Shown here: positions 1 through 10,063 of the stretch, piece by piece
Position numbering within the stretch: position 1 is the stretch's first letter
Layout of the letters: every line of letters begins with the position of its first letter
From: Molanna angustata
Taxonomy: Eukaryota > Arthropoda > Insecta > Trichoptera > Molannidae
Assembly (NCBI GenBank): GCA_963576475.1
Contig: OY754982.1
Coordinates: 7,510,458 to 7,574,457 of the forward strand
Direction: 5' to 3'
Length of the DNA stretch: 64,000 nt
Position numbers and translations under genes: made by a program
Notes under the pieces: model-generated
Told to the model about the DNA's origin: nothing
Seen by the model: only the letters and a program-made list of their open reading frames with translations
Databases searched by the model: none

Positions 1-510
1 ATGGAGAAGAACTTACATCATCAAATATCTTCAAATTTCTAGGCGTCCACCTGGACAACAAACTATCGCCGGACTTGCAAATCTCAAAAACGGTTAGCTC
101 TTGTTTCTTTCATCTGAGGCAATTGAAAAGTATCCGCCGGAGCTTACCCAAAAACGAAGCTAAAACGCTTATTAATGCATTTGTGGTGTCACGGCTAGAT
201 TACTGTAATGCTATTTATGCGGGTTTGCCAAAGTATCAGCTTGATATATTACAAATAGTTTTCAACGCAGCTGCGAGGTTGATATATGGAGCCGACAAAA
301 GATGTCACATAACACCTCTTCTTAACGAACTGCACTGGTTGAGATGTCCAGAACGAGTGGACTATAAGATATGCCTGATGGTGTTTAAAGCTCTGAACGA
401 CTTGGCTCCACACTACATTCAGGAATTGTGTTCCATCGGGGAGGCAGTTTACGCTGAGATCGTCTGAATCACAGAGTACCAACTCTTTAAAAGAATTGGC
501 AGAGATTTAT
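1..510 (+). pseudogene. L2-clade LINE, reverse transcriptase C-terminal fragment
   Basis: The frame is open from base 3 to 467 and encodes the region downstream of the reverse transcriptase core in L2/CR1-type LINEs. It has FLGVHLDNKL, then RQLKSIRRSLP, SRLDYCNAIYAGLP, FNAAARLI and LHWLRCPERVDYKICLMVFKAL. The same blocks in the same order occur in the intact L2 ORF at 53336-56470. Near base 440 the frame shifts, and the tail continues in another frame (LRSSESQSTNSLKEL-like), matching the fragment at 45273-45539. The 5' part lies outside the window and no 3' hairpin or tail is present. It is a dead copy. Confidence 0.85.
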
Positions 511-700
511 TGGACGTGTGTGACTTTGCTCCGTCCTGCTGGAACCATGTTCTTTGGCTATAGCCAGGATAGTTTTGCAGTTCAAGCACCATGAAGTCGT
601 CTTATATCTCCACATAACGCTCTGAAAACAAATATAAACGTTCTTTTGAGACACCTTGTATAACAATCTTCATTAAAAGTATAGGAAATGCAATAATATA

Positions 701-948
<248 letters not shown>

Positions 949-1444
949 AAGCGGAAGCACTGAACTCTGATTAATGTAATCTTAGATTTGAAGGAAGTGA
1001 ATGATTAATTATTTGTGTAAATGAACGTAAATTAGTTCAAGTTGTGTGAACTGAGTTTAAATTAAGGCGCTAAGGCCATAATAAACAACCTTCAACCATG
1101 GATTTATTGAATACTAATTTTTAAAAATGAGTTAAATAAACCATTGATTTTATTTTCAGAAATAAATGTGATTTATCATTTTTTCATTAATTTATCTTTT
1201 GTCAATAATACTCAAGTAAGTTAAAATGAATACTTATTTGCCTTCAGAGAGAAATTTTAAAATCATAATGTTACAATTCATTTAAGAACAAACCTTACAA
1301 TGGTATATGAGGACCTGCATGCTGTAGCGGCGTAGCAGTCGTCGTTGATATGTAAGTATTGGTCAAACAGTGTTTGATTACTGCTGACACAAGAGAAGAA
1401 GACAATGATATAGCATAAATCATCAATTTTAGCAAATTTTTAAC
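949..1444. other. AT-rich unassigned spacer
   Basis: No coding frame, RNA gene or recognisable element was seen. It is AT-rich with no internal repetition. Confidence 0.6.
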
Positions 1445-1612
1445 ATCTCAATATATAGACTAAGTTGGAATATTTTAGAAGAACCATGAACTCAAGGCAC
1501 CTACAAGGCATACGACATTTCATTGGCTCGTTTACGTGCTTCGCTTTATGCACTTGCGCAATGTTCACCAATTATGCCTTCTCATTGAGTTCCCTTATCA
1601 ACTCTATTTTGA
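1445..1612. repeat. MITE-B copy (diverged)
   Basis: It shares the blocks GAACTCAAGGCA, GGCTCGTTTACGTG, TTATGCACTTGCGCAA and TTCACCAATTATGCC with the copy at 36300-36620 and, inverted, with the copy at 19745-20070. The copies are short, non-coding and end in related inverted sequences, so I treat them as a MITE-like family. Confidence 0.7.
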
Positions 1613-2329
1613 AAGTTCTATATATTTTAATAATGAGTAACAGATCGTTTGAAAATAGGACAATATGTAATATTGCCATATATGAAGTAACGAAGAAACC
1701 TTTTTTGTAACGCCATCTATTGAGAAGTTGGTTTATTTGTAAACAATGAAAGCAACAGTCCTAATACATTCAGCTACAGTTTTAGTTTCACTTATTATTT
1801 GACACTAGGGGCTCCGCCCCTGATCGCTTTGCGGCTCAACCCCTTACAGGCGCTTTGCACCTTTTTTGTCACAATCCACTCCTTTGCGCATCGATCCAAT
1901 TCAGCTAGAAAAATGTGCCACAATACTCCACGTTTTCCCGCCATCCATCCAGAATGCTTGTAGTTGCTACATATGCACAGTTTTAAGATATTGAGAGGCA
2001 TAAAGTTGTGGCAATACGACGCTGGTAACTATGCAACCAATGGGAAAAGTTATTATCATAGTTTGATTCACATTATTTAGAGATTAATATGGATGAATAA
2101 ATTTACGTAAAATTAAAGATGCAGGATGCCCTACTCATAATTCTTTTAATTGAGTTGAATAATGAGATGATTGGAGAAAGACAAAAACTATGTAATAGTT
2201 TCCCTAATAGCACCCCCCCCCCACCCTTCAAGGTTATACCATTTACTCAAGATTGCCTTGTCGATGTTAAATCAGCAGTTATGCCCTATTTCCTGAAAAC
2301 ACCTAGACCATCGCTAATCTAAGGAAGGT
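1613..2329. other. Unassigned; contains a short recurrent block
   Basis: Bases about 1690-1770 (CGAAGAAACC, GTAACGCCATCTATTGAGAA, AATGAAAGCAACAGTCC) recur in part near 19230-19290 (inverted) and 40505-40575, so this is a relic of an unclassified repeat. A GC-richer islet lies at 1805-1990. No gene is supported. Confidence 0.5.
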
Positions 2330-3115
2330 CCCTTCTCCTACCCCACTCCATAGGGATCGTTATAGAACTAAATAGTTTTGTTCGTCCCCGGACCAGCTGT
2401 TCGTCGGTCAAAACAAGAAAACTACTATCAGGCATATTTCATACCACTAACACTAAGAGTCCAACCACAAACGTGAAGGCCCGTTAATCATGGCGAGGGT
2501 TTCCCACCCAACAATGCCACGGTAACACTATACTATCACAGGGAGCTTTCGTCACGCCTGTAGTACTTTAAGTTCTTCGATTTCCACGCCAGGCGCAGCG
2601 TCGGCTACACCTGTCTCATCATCATGGAGGACTACAAGGGGCGTGCCTAGAACCTTCGGACTAGGCAAACCCTGACAGAAAATTAGGAAATGTCGAAAAT
2701 TTAATGTTTTCAGCATCGTTGTTAATTTGAGTAGCCATAAAAATATTTTAAAATCAAAAACCAAAATAATATTTACATTGGTGGCCCTGTCAAGCATCGT
2801 ATCTACATACGGTTCAATTTTTAATCCTCTGATAAAGTTTCAATAAAACAGGCAAATATTAGGTCTATAATTTCTTAATATAATATTCATAGGCAAGCCC
2901 GCGAGAGAGGGAGCTGATCTGGCACAGGACAGGCGAGTTTGGCGAAATAGAATAAGGAGAGCCGACCTCAAGTAAATGGGACAAAGGCGAGGGCGAAGAA
3001 AAAGAATATTCATAGGCAAGCCAAGATTGTCGGCTTCTATGAGCAATTCCGCTACTGCGGACTACAGCCGAGTGGGTCGTGCCCACAAGTTATGCCGGGG
3101 GGCTCCTCTACCCCT
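2330..3115 (-). repeat. Rep-X, unclassified interspersed repeat with a coding-like block
   Basis: This copy matches, in opposite orientation, 36690-36985, 39331-39800 and the sequence on both sides of the L2 element (53185-53261 and 56886-57270). Reading on the minus strand there is a pyrimidine tract ending TTTTCTGTCAG, then an open frame with GLPSPKVLGTPLVVLHDDE and DAAPGVEIEELKVL. The last block is also encoded at 39401-39595 with four silent differences and one replacement. The frame is short and no family is recognised. It could be part of a larger element or a captured exon. A 105-bp RTE fragment has inserted at 2900-3004. Confidence 0.65.
2900..3004 (+). mobile_element. 5'-truncated RTE-type tail inside Rep-X, with 18-bp TSD
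   Basis: The insert is flanked by perfect 18-base duplications AATATTCATAGGCAAGCC (2882-2899 and 3005-3022). Its translation (GADLAQDRRVWRNRIRRAD, then a stop and a purine-rich GAAGAAAAAG tail) resembles the AQDR-x-WR C-terminal end of RTE-type polyproteins. It is only the last about 100 bases of an element. Confidence 0.8.
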
Positions 3116-3694
3116 TAGTCATCGCGATTTATAGGCGATTTTCTTTTCAATTTCATCCATTTTTCATTTATTACTGTTGTTTGGCACCCGTAGTGTCAAT
3201 TATTGAAAATAATTGAACCACTATTCTAAAAGCCGGTACTTCCCATCGCTATAAAACTGTCTAATAATACATATGTAATAATGATAATCATCAAACGGTG
3301 ATGTATAAATTATTGCTTGGTCGAGTCCATGATTTCAAAAATCATTTGATAATATGTAGTTTGTGTTATGGCGGTGAAATCGATTGATCCTTTAATTGTC
3401 AATATGGTTTTTATCTCGTTCATCTAGCACAGAATTATTTTTGATATATATCAAAAACATTCTAACAACATTTTAATAACGAGAAAAAAGGCGGTAAAAT
3501 CAAAGCAGATTAACTTAATGAGATCGTTAAGATGTTCGAGAATTTGCATAGAATTTGAAAGACAATATGGCATCCGAATTTTCGATAATTTATGTGAGAA
3601 CCTCATACTTCCAAACACTTACGTTCATTTTAATATTATCTTACATTGTATTCTGGTCCGTAGTTACTAAGTAGTATTAAGACTGAGTCATATT
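3116..3694. other. Unassigned; Rep-Y relic at 3185-3250
   Basis: Bases 3185-3250 (CCACTATTCTAAAAGCCGGTA) match repeats at 14195-14310 and, inverted, 42885-42975. The rest is AT-rich with no supported feature. Confidence 0.5.
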
Positions 3695-4190
3695 CTTCTT
3701 CATCGTGTATTAAGGTCATTTGACCTGTTTGTGAGGGTGGACTATCCTGGGAGGAGGAGGTCCAACTGTCTTTCCATCTCTTCGCAGGTCTCCAGGTAAT
3801 ATTTTGTTGTTGGGTATATCTGCCTTAACAATTTTGACAATTCTACTGTCGTCCATGCGTCTCTCCAGAAACGTCTTCTGTTACGTCATCCTCATCTTCT
3901 TATGTCCTCGACACGGCATATAGACCGGATCGTTTCATTTCTGATGCGGTCACTGAGGGTTCTTCCAACAATGCGGCGCAGGGTCTCATTTCAGCCACTC
4001 TAAGACAGCTTTTTGTTCTGTTGGAGTCGGCTCTTACTTCTATCCCATATGTCATTATTGGGCGGACACACGCCTTGTATATTCTGACTTTGCTGGTGGT
4101 AAGCATGTGTTTATTTCTCCATACAATATTTTGTAACAAACAAGCTAAGGACCTGTATACGGACTTTGTTGTACAGGACATTGCTGCTGG
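3695..4190 (-). pseudogene. RTE-type LINE 3' fragment, degraded
   Basis: The antisense tail (TTCTTCTTC) begins at 3695. Minus-strand translation in broken frames gives SKVRIYKACVRPIMTYGIE, which matches the better copy at 8148-8963 (SKVRIYKTCVRPIMTYGIE). Upstream reverse transcriptase motifs are absent and several frameshifts are needed. The tail sequence after the repeat (GTCATTTGACCTGTTT) recurs at 47785-47925, so the two belong to one subfamily. Confidence 0.8.
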
Positions 4191-4680
4191 ATATCTCTAC
4201 ACCTAAGTATGTAAATCGGATCTTTTGATGTTGTCAGGTACTTCGTTTATTTAAAAGTGGATTTATTTACTATATTCATGCCGTGTCCCTAATTGATGGT
4301 TTTTTTAATGATTTATTTTGTTAAATTGCGTTTCTTCCTGTACTTTGTGTTAATGGGGCGTAAAATTAGTATTATATTTGTTGTATGTTACATCGTCTAA
4401 ATCAATACAAATTGTAAAGAGGACATAATATTAGTATAACGCTAAATCTTTTTTTTATTGAGTATACATAATATATACACATACATAGTAGGTACTTACA
4501 AAAATTTCAATTAATACAGTTTTTTTTTCAAAAGGCACTGTCCCAATAAAGTTAGAAACTTGTGCTTGGGAAATCGACTTAAGACTGAAAACCTCCAAAT
4601 ACACTACCAAGTTCCTTGTTAGTAAGGGTTCATCTTACGATGTTATAGAATTCCATAAGAAAATTACATATATCAATGAA
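4191..4680. other. AT-rich unassigned spacer
   Basis: No coding frame, repeat or RNA signal could be supported. Confidence 0.5.
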
Positions 4681-4681
4681 A

Positions 4682-4732
4682 TGGGTAAATATGGATGGTT
4701 TTTATTCCGCCGGTTGACCAGACTTGTCCTCC
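4682..4732. repeat. FB-D foldback, right half only
   Basis: The block TGGGTAAATATGG, TTTTTATTCCGCCGGTTGAC, CAGACTTGTCC matches the right arm of the complete FB-D palindrome at 24195-24377. The left arm is missing, so this is a half element. Confidence 0.75.
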
Positions 4733-4799
4733 TGATTTACCATATTTTTCATCGCTGTGTTTTTTATTTACGATATATTCCTTCAAATATTTTTTTTAA

Positions 4800-5340
4800 G
4801 TTGCATATACGCGAACATTGGATTTCCTGGTTCTCCTATAATATTCCTGAGTTCCTGGTTCTCCTATAATATTCCTGAGTTCCTGGTTCTCCTATAATAT
4901 TCCTGAGTTCCTGGTTCTCCTATAATATTCCTGAGTTCCTGGTTCTCCTATAATATTCCTGAGTTCCTGGTTCTCCTATAATATTCCTGAGTTCCTGGTT
5001 CTCCTATAATATTCCTGAGTTCCTGGTTCTCCTATAATATTCCTGAGTTCCTGGTTCTCCTATAATATTCCTGAGTTCCTGGTTCTCCTATAATATTCCT
5101 GAGTTCCTGGTTCTCCTATAATATTCCTGAGTTCCTGGTTCTCCTATAATATTCCTGAGTTCCTGGTTCTCCTATAATATTCCTGAGTTCCTGGTTCTCC
5201 TATAATATTCCTGAGTTCCTGGTTCTCCTATAATATTCCTGAGTTCCTGGTTCGCCTATAATATTCCTGAGTTCCTGGTTCTCCTATAATATTCCTGAGT
5301 TCCTAGTTCTCTTATAGTATTCCAACTTCATCTCTGTTGA
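4800..5340. repeat. MITE-B copy expanded by an internal minisatellite
   Basis: The left border TTGCATATACGCGAACATTG matches 36329 and following (TTGCATATACGCAAATATTG), and inverted 19990. The right border (TTCCAACTTCATCTCTGTTG) matches the end of the copy at 19900-19930. Between them a 28-bp piece of the element has been amplified in tandem (4824-5327). Confidence 0.75.
4824..5327. repeat. 28-bp minisatellite, about 18 units
   Basis: The unit begins TTCCTGGTTCTCC and ends TATTCCTGAG. Unit starts fall every 28 bases from 4824 to 5300. Seventeen units are identical or nearly so (one T-to-G change in the unit at 5244), and the eighteenth (5300) is degenerate. The near-identity points to recent expansion or continuing homogenisation. 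The units are directly adjacent with no spacers. Confidence 0.97.
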
Positions 5341-5370
5341 AATGTTAAAAATATATATTACTTGTTTTTA

Positions 5371-5945
5371 TTCTGATTTACCTTATTTTTCATTGCTTTG
5401 TTTTTTATTTATTTTACTTTAAATTGTTTTGTTTTGATTTCCTTTATTTTCATTGTTTTTGTTAAGATTTACTTTCCTTTAAATTTTTTTGTTACGATTT
5501 CCTTTATTTGCATTGTTTTTGTTTTGATTTACTTTACTTTAAATTGTTTTGTTTTGATTTCCTTTATTTTCATTGTTTTTGTTTTCATATACTTTACTTT
5601 AAATTGTTTTGTTTTGATTTACTTTACTTTACATTGTTTTGTTTTGATTTCCTTTATTTTCATTGTATTTGCTTTGATTTACTTTAAATTGTTTTGTTTT
5701 GATTTCCTTTATTTTCATTGTTTTTGTTTTCATATACTTTACTTTAAATTGTTTTGTTTTGATTTCCTTTATTTTCATTGCTTTTGTTTTGATTTACTTT
5801 AATTTTAATTGTTGTCTTGATTTCTTTAAATTTCATTGTTTTTGTTTTGATCCATTTTATTTTCATATCTTTATTTTCTGCATTGCTCTGTTTCAATTTC
5901 TTTTGATTTACATTGTTTTAAATGTTTTGATTATATTTTATTGAA
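5371..5945. repeat. 60-bp T-rich tandem repeat made of two 30-bp halves
   Basis: Half-units of 30 bases alternate: one reads GTTTTGATTTCCTTTATTTT then CATTGTTTTT, the other GTTTTGATTTACTTTACTTT then AAATTGTTTT. The 60-bp register is nearly perfect from about 5431 to 5790 and decays on both sides. The open frames across it (phenylalanine and isoleucine rich) follow from the repeat and are not genes. Confidence 0.93.
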
Positions 5946-6355
5946 ACTAATATACCAAAGTCAATTGAGACTCTACCCTGCTTAGGCTGACTAAAAGAAA
6001 TTGCTTTGTGTTATGAACCCGCAATTGTGTACATACATTACAATACTAACATTTTCATTTCACCACATCAAGAAACATAATAAACGGTGCACTTAGATCA
6101 GCGACGGTTGACTTGATCATTTCATCACACGTAACTACAATTTTACATACTTATGTACATATTATGGAGATGTTTATTATTTATACACATGCATTGTTTG
6201 TATAATATCTATTAATACATATACCAATTTTTTCGTTTAGCTTGCAATGTCAGCGCCAGACATTTTAAATTGAATGATTACAAACACATTGTGTACGCAC
6301 CTACCTATTATATTATGACTATATTTTGTGTTGTATATAAGTATGTCTTCTTCTT
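5946..6355. other. AT-rich unassigned spacer
   Basis: No supported feature was seen. Confidence 0.5.
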
Positions 6356-6680
6356 CTTCATCCTCGGCCTCATGACTGAGGATGGCGGCAGCACTTAATC
6401 ACTGGACGAATGGTCCACTTCTATTTAAGGCTGTCTTGAGCAGATCGAAGGGCTTCGGTGTTTTAAGATCCTGTAGCGGACTTGACTACGTCACTCTGGT
6501 CACGAGCGACCTCTTAATCATCTACCCTACAAACTTCCATTTAATTAACCTTTACCTGGTTTTGGTTGTAGCTGTGCTCCTGGAGTTTTATTGCAATATG
6601 TATATCACTATATCCAAACCGATTGCCGAAGATTTGCGAAGTACAGCCCATCGCCGTCCATACAAATCAATCGAGTGACA
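6356..6680 (-). mobile_element. Probable antisense retroelement 3' end, unclassified
   Basis: It starts with TTCTTCTTCTTC, as the antisense RTE-type tails in this window do, and continues into moderately GC-rich sequence (CCTCGGCCTCATGACTGAGG). The plus-strand open frame 6382-6678 has no recognised motif and is likely spurious. I infer a (GAA)n-tailed LINE end; no diagnostic protein motif remains. Confidence 0.45.
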
Positions 6681-6760
6681 TTCATGCGTCAACAAAAAAG
6701 TAACAATATTTAAAAAATATTTATTATATACATACTATGTACAATTATTGCTATTTGAAA

Positions 6761-6842
6761 ATCTTGAAACACATCTTGAACCACATCTTGAACCACATCT
6801 AGAACCACATCTTGAACCACATCTAGAACCACATCTTGAAGG
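6761..6842. repeat. 12-bp tandem repeat, six to seven units
   Basis: The unit ATCTTGAACCAC is repeated from 6761, with ATCTAGAACCAC variants alternating in the last units. Confidence 0.93.
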
Positions 6843-6865
6843 TGTTTTTTTCTCTGACTCTTTAT

Positions 6866-6889
6866 GAGACCGAAATCAAATTTCGGCTC
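6866..6889. other. Short strong hairpin
   Basis: CCGAAAT (6870-6876), a CAA loop and ATTTCGG (6880-6886) form seven perfect pairs. They are extended by GAG (6866-6868) and CTC (6887-6889) around a bulged A. It lies just after the 12-bp repeats. Its function is unknown; it may be a retroelement 3' UTR structure. Confidence 0.6.
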
Positions 6890-6899
6890 TCTTAGTGTA

Positions 6900-7270
6900 A
6901 ATTTAATTAAATATTATTTTGATTCTATGTATACTATAATAACATAAAAATTATGTTATAAAGGAAATCTTAAATATGCTATGTTAGAAAGAAAATTCAT
7001 AAATTGTGTGATTTGTTGTGTATTTTTATTAAATAATTTTCAAGGCCAGAATTATCTTGGCTAGAACTATAAATTATATATACCTACTATAATATTAAGT
7101 TAAAAAGTGATCCGTCCCAGAACAGATTTTCCTAGTGAAACGGGGAACGAAAATTGTATTGTAATTCATGTATTGTATGTATAATAAAAAATGTAAAATG
7201 TATTAAACGAAAAATGTATTATCAAATATCGTATTTTTAACTTTTTGGTACATTTGAACAAAAATTTACT
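6900..7270. other. AT-rich unassigned spacer
   Basis: Non-coding. A block at 7100-7145 (GATCCGTCCCAGAACAG) is weakly similar to 17845-17870. Nothing further can be supported. Confidence 0.45.
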
Positions 7271-7540
7271 AATTTTTTTAACTTTGTTTACATCCAAGTA
7301 AATTTAACTTACAGCCCGGTTTTAAATATGTTTCCCCTTTCCATCAATCTTAACAATCAAAGCCATTTTACGCAAGACCCGCCCCTAATGACCTCCCACC
7401 AATATCCAAATACATAGCCTTCTTTTAAGCACACAGTCACATTCTGCGTTTAGTTGAAATTCTGCCTGAGGAGGGAACGGTTAGTTCCGAAACCGGTCGC
7501 AAATTCAATTCTCACGCGGTGTAAACAAAGTAAAAAAATT
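7271..7540. mobile_element. 270-bp non-coding element bounded by inverted repeats
   Basis: The left border 7271-7292 (AATTTTTTTAAC, TTTGTTTACA) is the reverse complement of the right border 7520-7540 (TGTAAACAAAG, TAAAAAAATT) apart from one missing T. The interior has no reading frame but contains the hammerhead-like fold at 7454-7508, 11 bases from the right border. Penelope-like elements and retrozymes are the known animal retroelements that carry type I hammerheads in their terminal repeats. Assignment here is inference because no coding remnant is present. Confidence 0.6.
7454..7508 (+). ncRNA. Putative type I hammerhead ribozyme
   Basis: The catalytic core is complete: CUGAGGA (7466-7472, consensus CUGANGA), stem II (GGAAC 7474-7478 with GTTCC 7484-7488, loop GGTTA), then GAAA (7489-7492). 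ACC/GGT follows directly and ends in the cleavable GUC triplet, with the cut expected after C7498. Stem I pairs TGC (7463-7465) with GCA (7499-7501) and TTGAA (7454-7458) with TTCAA (7504-7508) around an internal loop (ATTC/AA), as in natural type I hammerheads. Stem III, ACCGGT, has no loop, so cleavage would probably need a dimer, as proposed for short-stem-III hammerheads of Penelope-like elements. One extra G (7473) sits between the core and stem II, which could weaken activity. Confidence 0.7.
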
Positions 7541-8147
7541 CTACGACGTATAAAGATATAAAAAAATTCAGTTAATTTTTGAAAAATGTATTGTATAATA
7601 AAAATCGGGTTGCCAGCACTGATCTAGAAAATTGATCAACAATAAATACTGCGGCATTACAAATTACAGCACTGCAAATTCGATCCCAATTTAGATTTTT
7701 CGCTAAGAACCTACCTTTATAACGGAGAATAAAGCGGTAGGTTAGTATGTTTTAATAGCATAGTTTTTTATTATAATATACTAGGTGTCATACATACATA
7801 GTTAGCAAATTTTGTATGAAAAGAAGTGAGTTATTTTTCCGGGGGATTTTTGACGTTTTGGTTCCAGACCACATTGGTTTTCTATAGAGAATAACGACTA
7901 ATGTGAATTGTTTTCGGATTTATTTGTCTAAAAACATTTTAATTATTAAGATTTAGAGAACAGTTATCTAGGATGTGTTTAAATGTAAGAAAAACTGAAA
8001 TATGTTGCCAACCAAAACTAACCACAACCAAAACGCGCGATATTCCATGACTCACTTTTTGCACGGAGTACTACATCAAGTATATTATAGTAAAAAATCT
8101 ATGTTTAATAGTAATTGGCGATAATTTGAATCTAATACAATGAACCC
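7541..8147. other. AT-rich unassigned spacer
   Basis: No supported feature was seen. Confidence 0.5.
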
Positions 8148-8963
8148 TTCTTCTTCTTCTTCTTCTTATGTTAGGCCTAAGGGCCTGTTATTTGCAGAGA
8201 CGTTGTTCTCCTGCGAGGTTGAGTCCCAGCTGTCCTTCCACCTCTTTGGTGGTCTGCCTGGTGGTCGTCTTCCTTCGGGTCGGGCGTGTAGTGCTATGTA
8301 AGGGATCCTGGATGCCTCCATCCTATTTACATGGGCATACCAAAATCTCCTTCTTTGCCGACCCCATGTGACGACATCCTCAACCTCGCAGATCTCTCTG
8401 ACTCTCGTGTTTCTTATTCTGTCTCTAAGCGTGAGACCGGCTATTGCTCGAAGAGTTCTCATTTCTGACACTCTTAGTGTACTCTTCGTCATGGATGTGT
8501 CAGCCCTACATTCAATTCCATACGTCATTATGGGTCGTACACAAGTCTTATAAATTCTAACTTTACTTTTAAGTCTCATGTCGGGGTTTTTCCATATTGA
8601 ATTCCTTAAGCACCCTGAGACAGAAGCAGCCTTGTTAATTTGACCCACAATTTCTTCTGGAAGGTTACTGTTACCACATAAGTCAACACCCAGATATCTG
8701 AACTTATCAACCTGTTCTACCGCCTTCCCATCCACAGATATATTACAGCCCATTGTGGTTCGAGAGAAGACCATACTTTTGGTTTTTGCAATTGATATTG
8801 CCATATTGTATCGTTGACTGGCTAGATTGAATGTTTGCAAGAGCATTTGCAGGTCTTCCTCGGTCTCAGCGAATATGACGGCATCATCGGCATAGCAGAC
8901 AACAGATATAATTTCATCGCCCATCCTGTAACCTTTCCCAAGTGATGTGATATCTGAACCCAA
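8148..8963 (-). pseudogene. RTE-type LINE, 5'-truncated reverse transcriptase C-terminal part
   Basis: An open minus-strand frame of 265 residues starts inside the polymerase (VVCYADDAVIFAE, the catalytic YADD box) and continues through AISIAKTKSMVFSR, FRYLGVDL, YKTCVRPIMTYGIE and a basic GRRPPGRPPKRW motif. It ends near the antisense (TTC)n tail at 8148-8167. Endonuclease and palm motifs A and B are missing, and the match stops near 8963. The frame is undisrupted, suggesting a fairly young copy. Relatives of this subfamily lie at 3695-4190, 15168-15375 and 46090-46345. Confidence 0.9.
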
Positions 8964-9689
8964 ATCCCAATAACTAGGTGTACCCTACGTAGCCACGTTA
9001 AAAAAGTGGACACATTTAATGCTATATGTATATATTTAACTACAAAAGTTAAAATGTCATGGCGTTACTTACAGACGCCACAGACAAGTTGGTTAATAAA
9101 TTTAATATTGTTATTATAAAAGATGTTTTCCGTTTACATCGGTGTTTCCCAACAATTTTGGTACCATGTCCCACCGAAATCATATACATATTTTAGTTGT
9201 TAGGATATCTGTTTTGACTAGGACAACTCATATACTAGATGTTGGAGCTCGAGTAGGAACAGAGAGTCGCCAAACTGGTAAAATTATCTTTGTGCGAGTT
9301 AATTTTCAAATTGCTCCGCTGTGGAACGCGGCTCCACGTTGGGAATCACTGGTTTACATGGTCAAACATGCTCAATACGGAGAGTTAAAAACAATAACAC
9401 CATCTCTCTTTTAACTTCACTTGACCAACTGGGCCGGAATCGAACGATAAATGATTTTTTTTAAATATACTTCTCTTGTCAATGATCATAAATACTCACA
9501 AAAACAATAAAACTCATAGACTATATTATCGATATTATATGTATCACTTGAGAATCAGATATGAAAACGAATAGTTTTGGTACACAGCATAAGACTCTCC
9601 TCTGCATTTGGTAGTGTACCCTTTTTTCAGGGCAGAGGAGGTTAATTAAGAAATAGAGTCATGGCTCGATGACACAGAATACGACATAA
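8964..9689. other. Unassigned spacer
   Basis: The plus-strand open frame 9142-9414 has no recognised motif and is not supported as a gene. No repeat structure was seen. Confidence 0.45.
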
Positions 9690-9800
9690 TGGTGATCTGA
9701 ATGTCAAAATGGAGGAGAGCGACGGAGGACAGAAATGGCTGGAGAAGGATTCTGGAGGAGATCAGGGCCCACACAGTGCTGTAGCGCCAATGACGATGAC
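9690..9800 (+). mobile_element. RTE-type 3' end fragment
   Basis: Translation gives EERATEDRNGWRRILEEIRA followed by a stop and an ACGATGACTG tail. This is the DR-x-x-WRR-x-L-E end typical of RTE-type LINEs with GAT tails. Only the last about 100 bases remain. Confidence 0.7.
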
Positions 9801-10063
9801 TGATTTATACATTTTTGAGATTAAGACGAGTAGCACTGCTACCTTTAATTTTATATAGGTACTTACTTTGCACATGCATACATGAAAATGAAGTCGATTG
9901 GAATTTTAATTATGACTGTTCTTCCCCCACCACCACCCGTTCTGCTTATGGGGACTAATAACGGCCCCTTGCAAAACTCTGAAAGAACACAAAGAACATA
10001 TGAAGAGTCCGGAGAACTCTAAAACCTTGCAGACACTGCACTTAATGTGCCAAAGAGAGCTAA

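Noticed and set aside
4824..5327. Regular 28-bp repeats reminiscent of a CRISPR array
   Set aside because: Units are directly adjacent with no spacers, and the sequence is eukaryotic. It is a minisatellite.
5398..5944. Long hydrophobic open frames that look like membrane proteins
   Set aside because: They are translations of the T-rich 60-bp tandem repeat and have no gene features.
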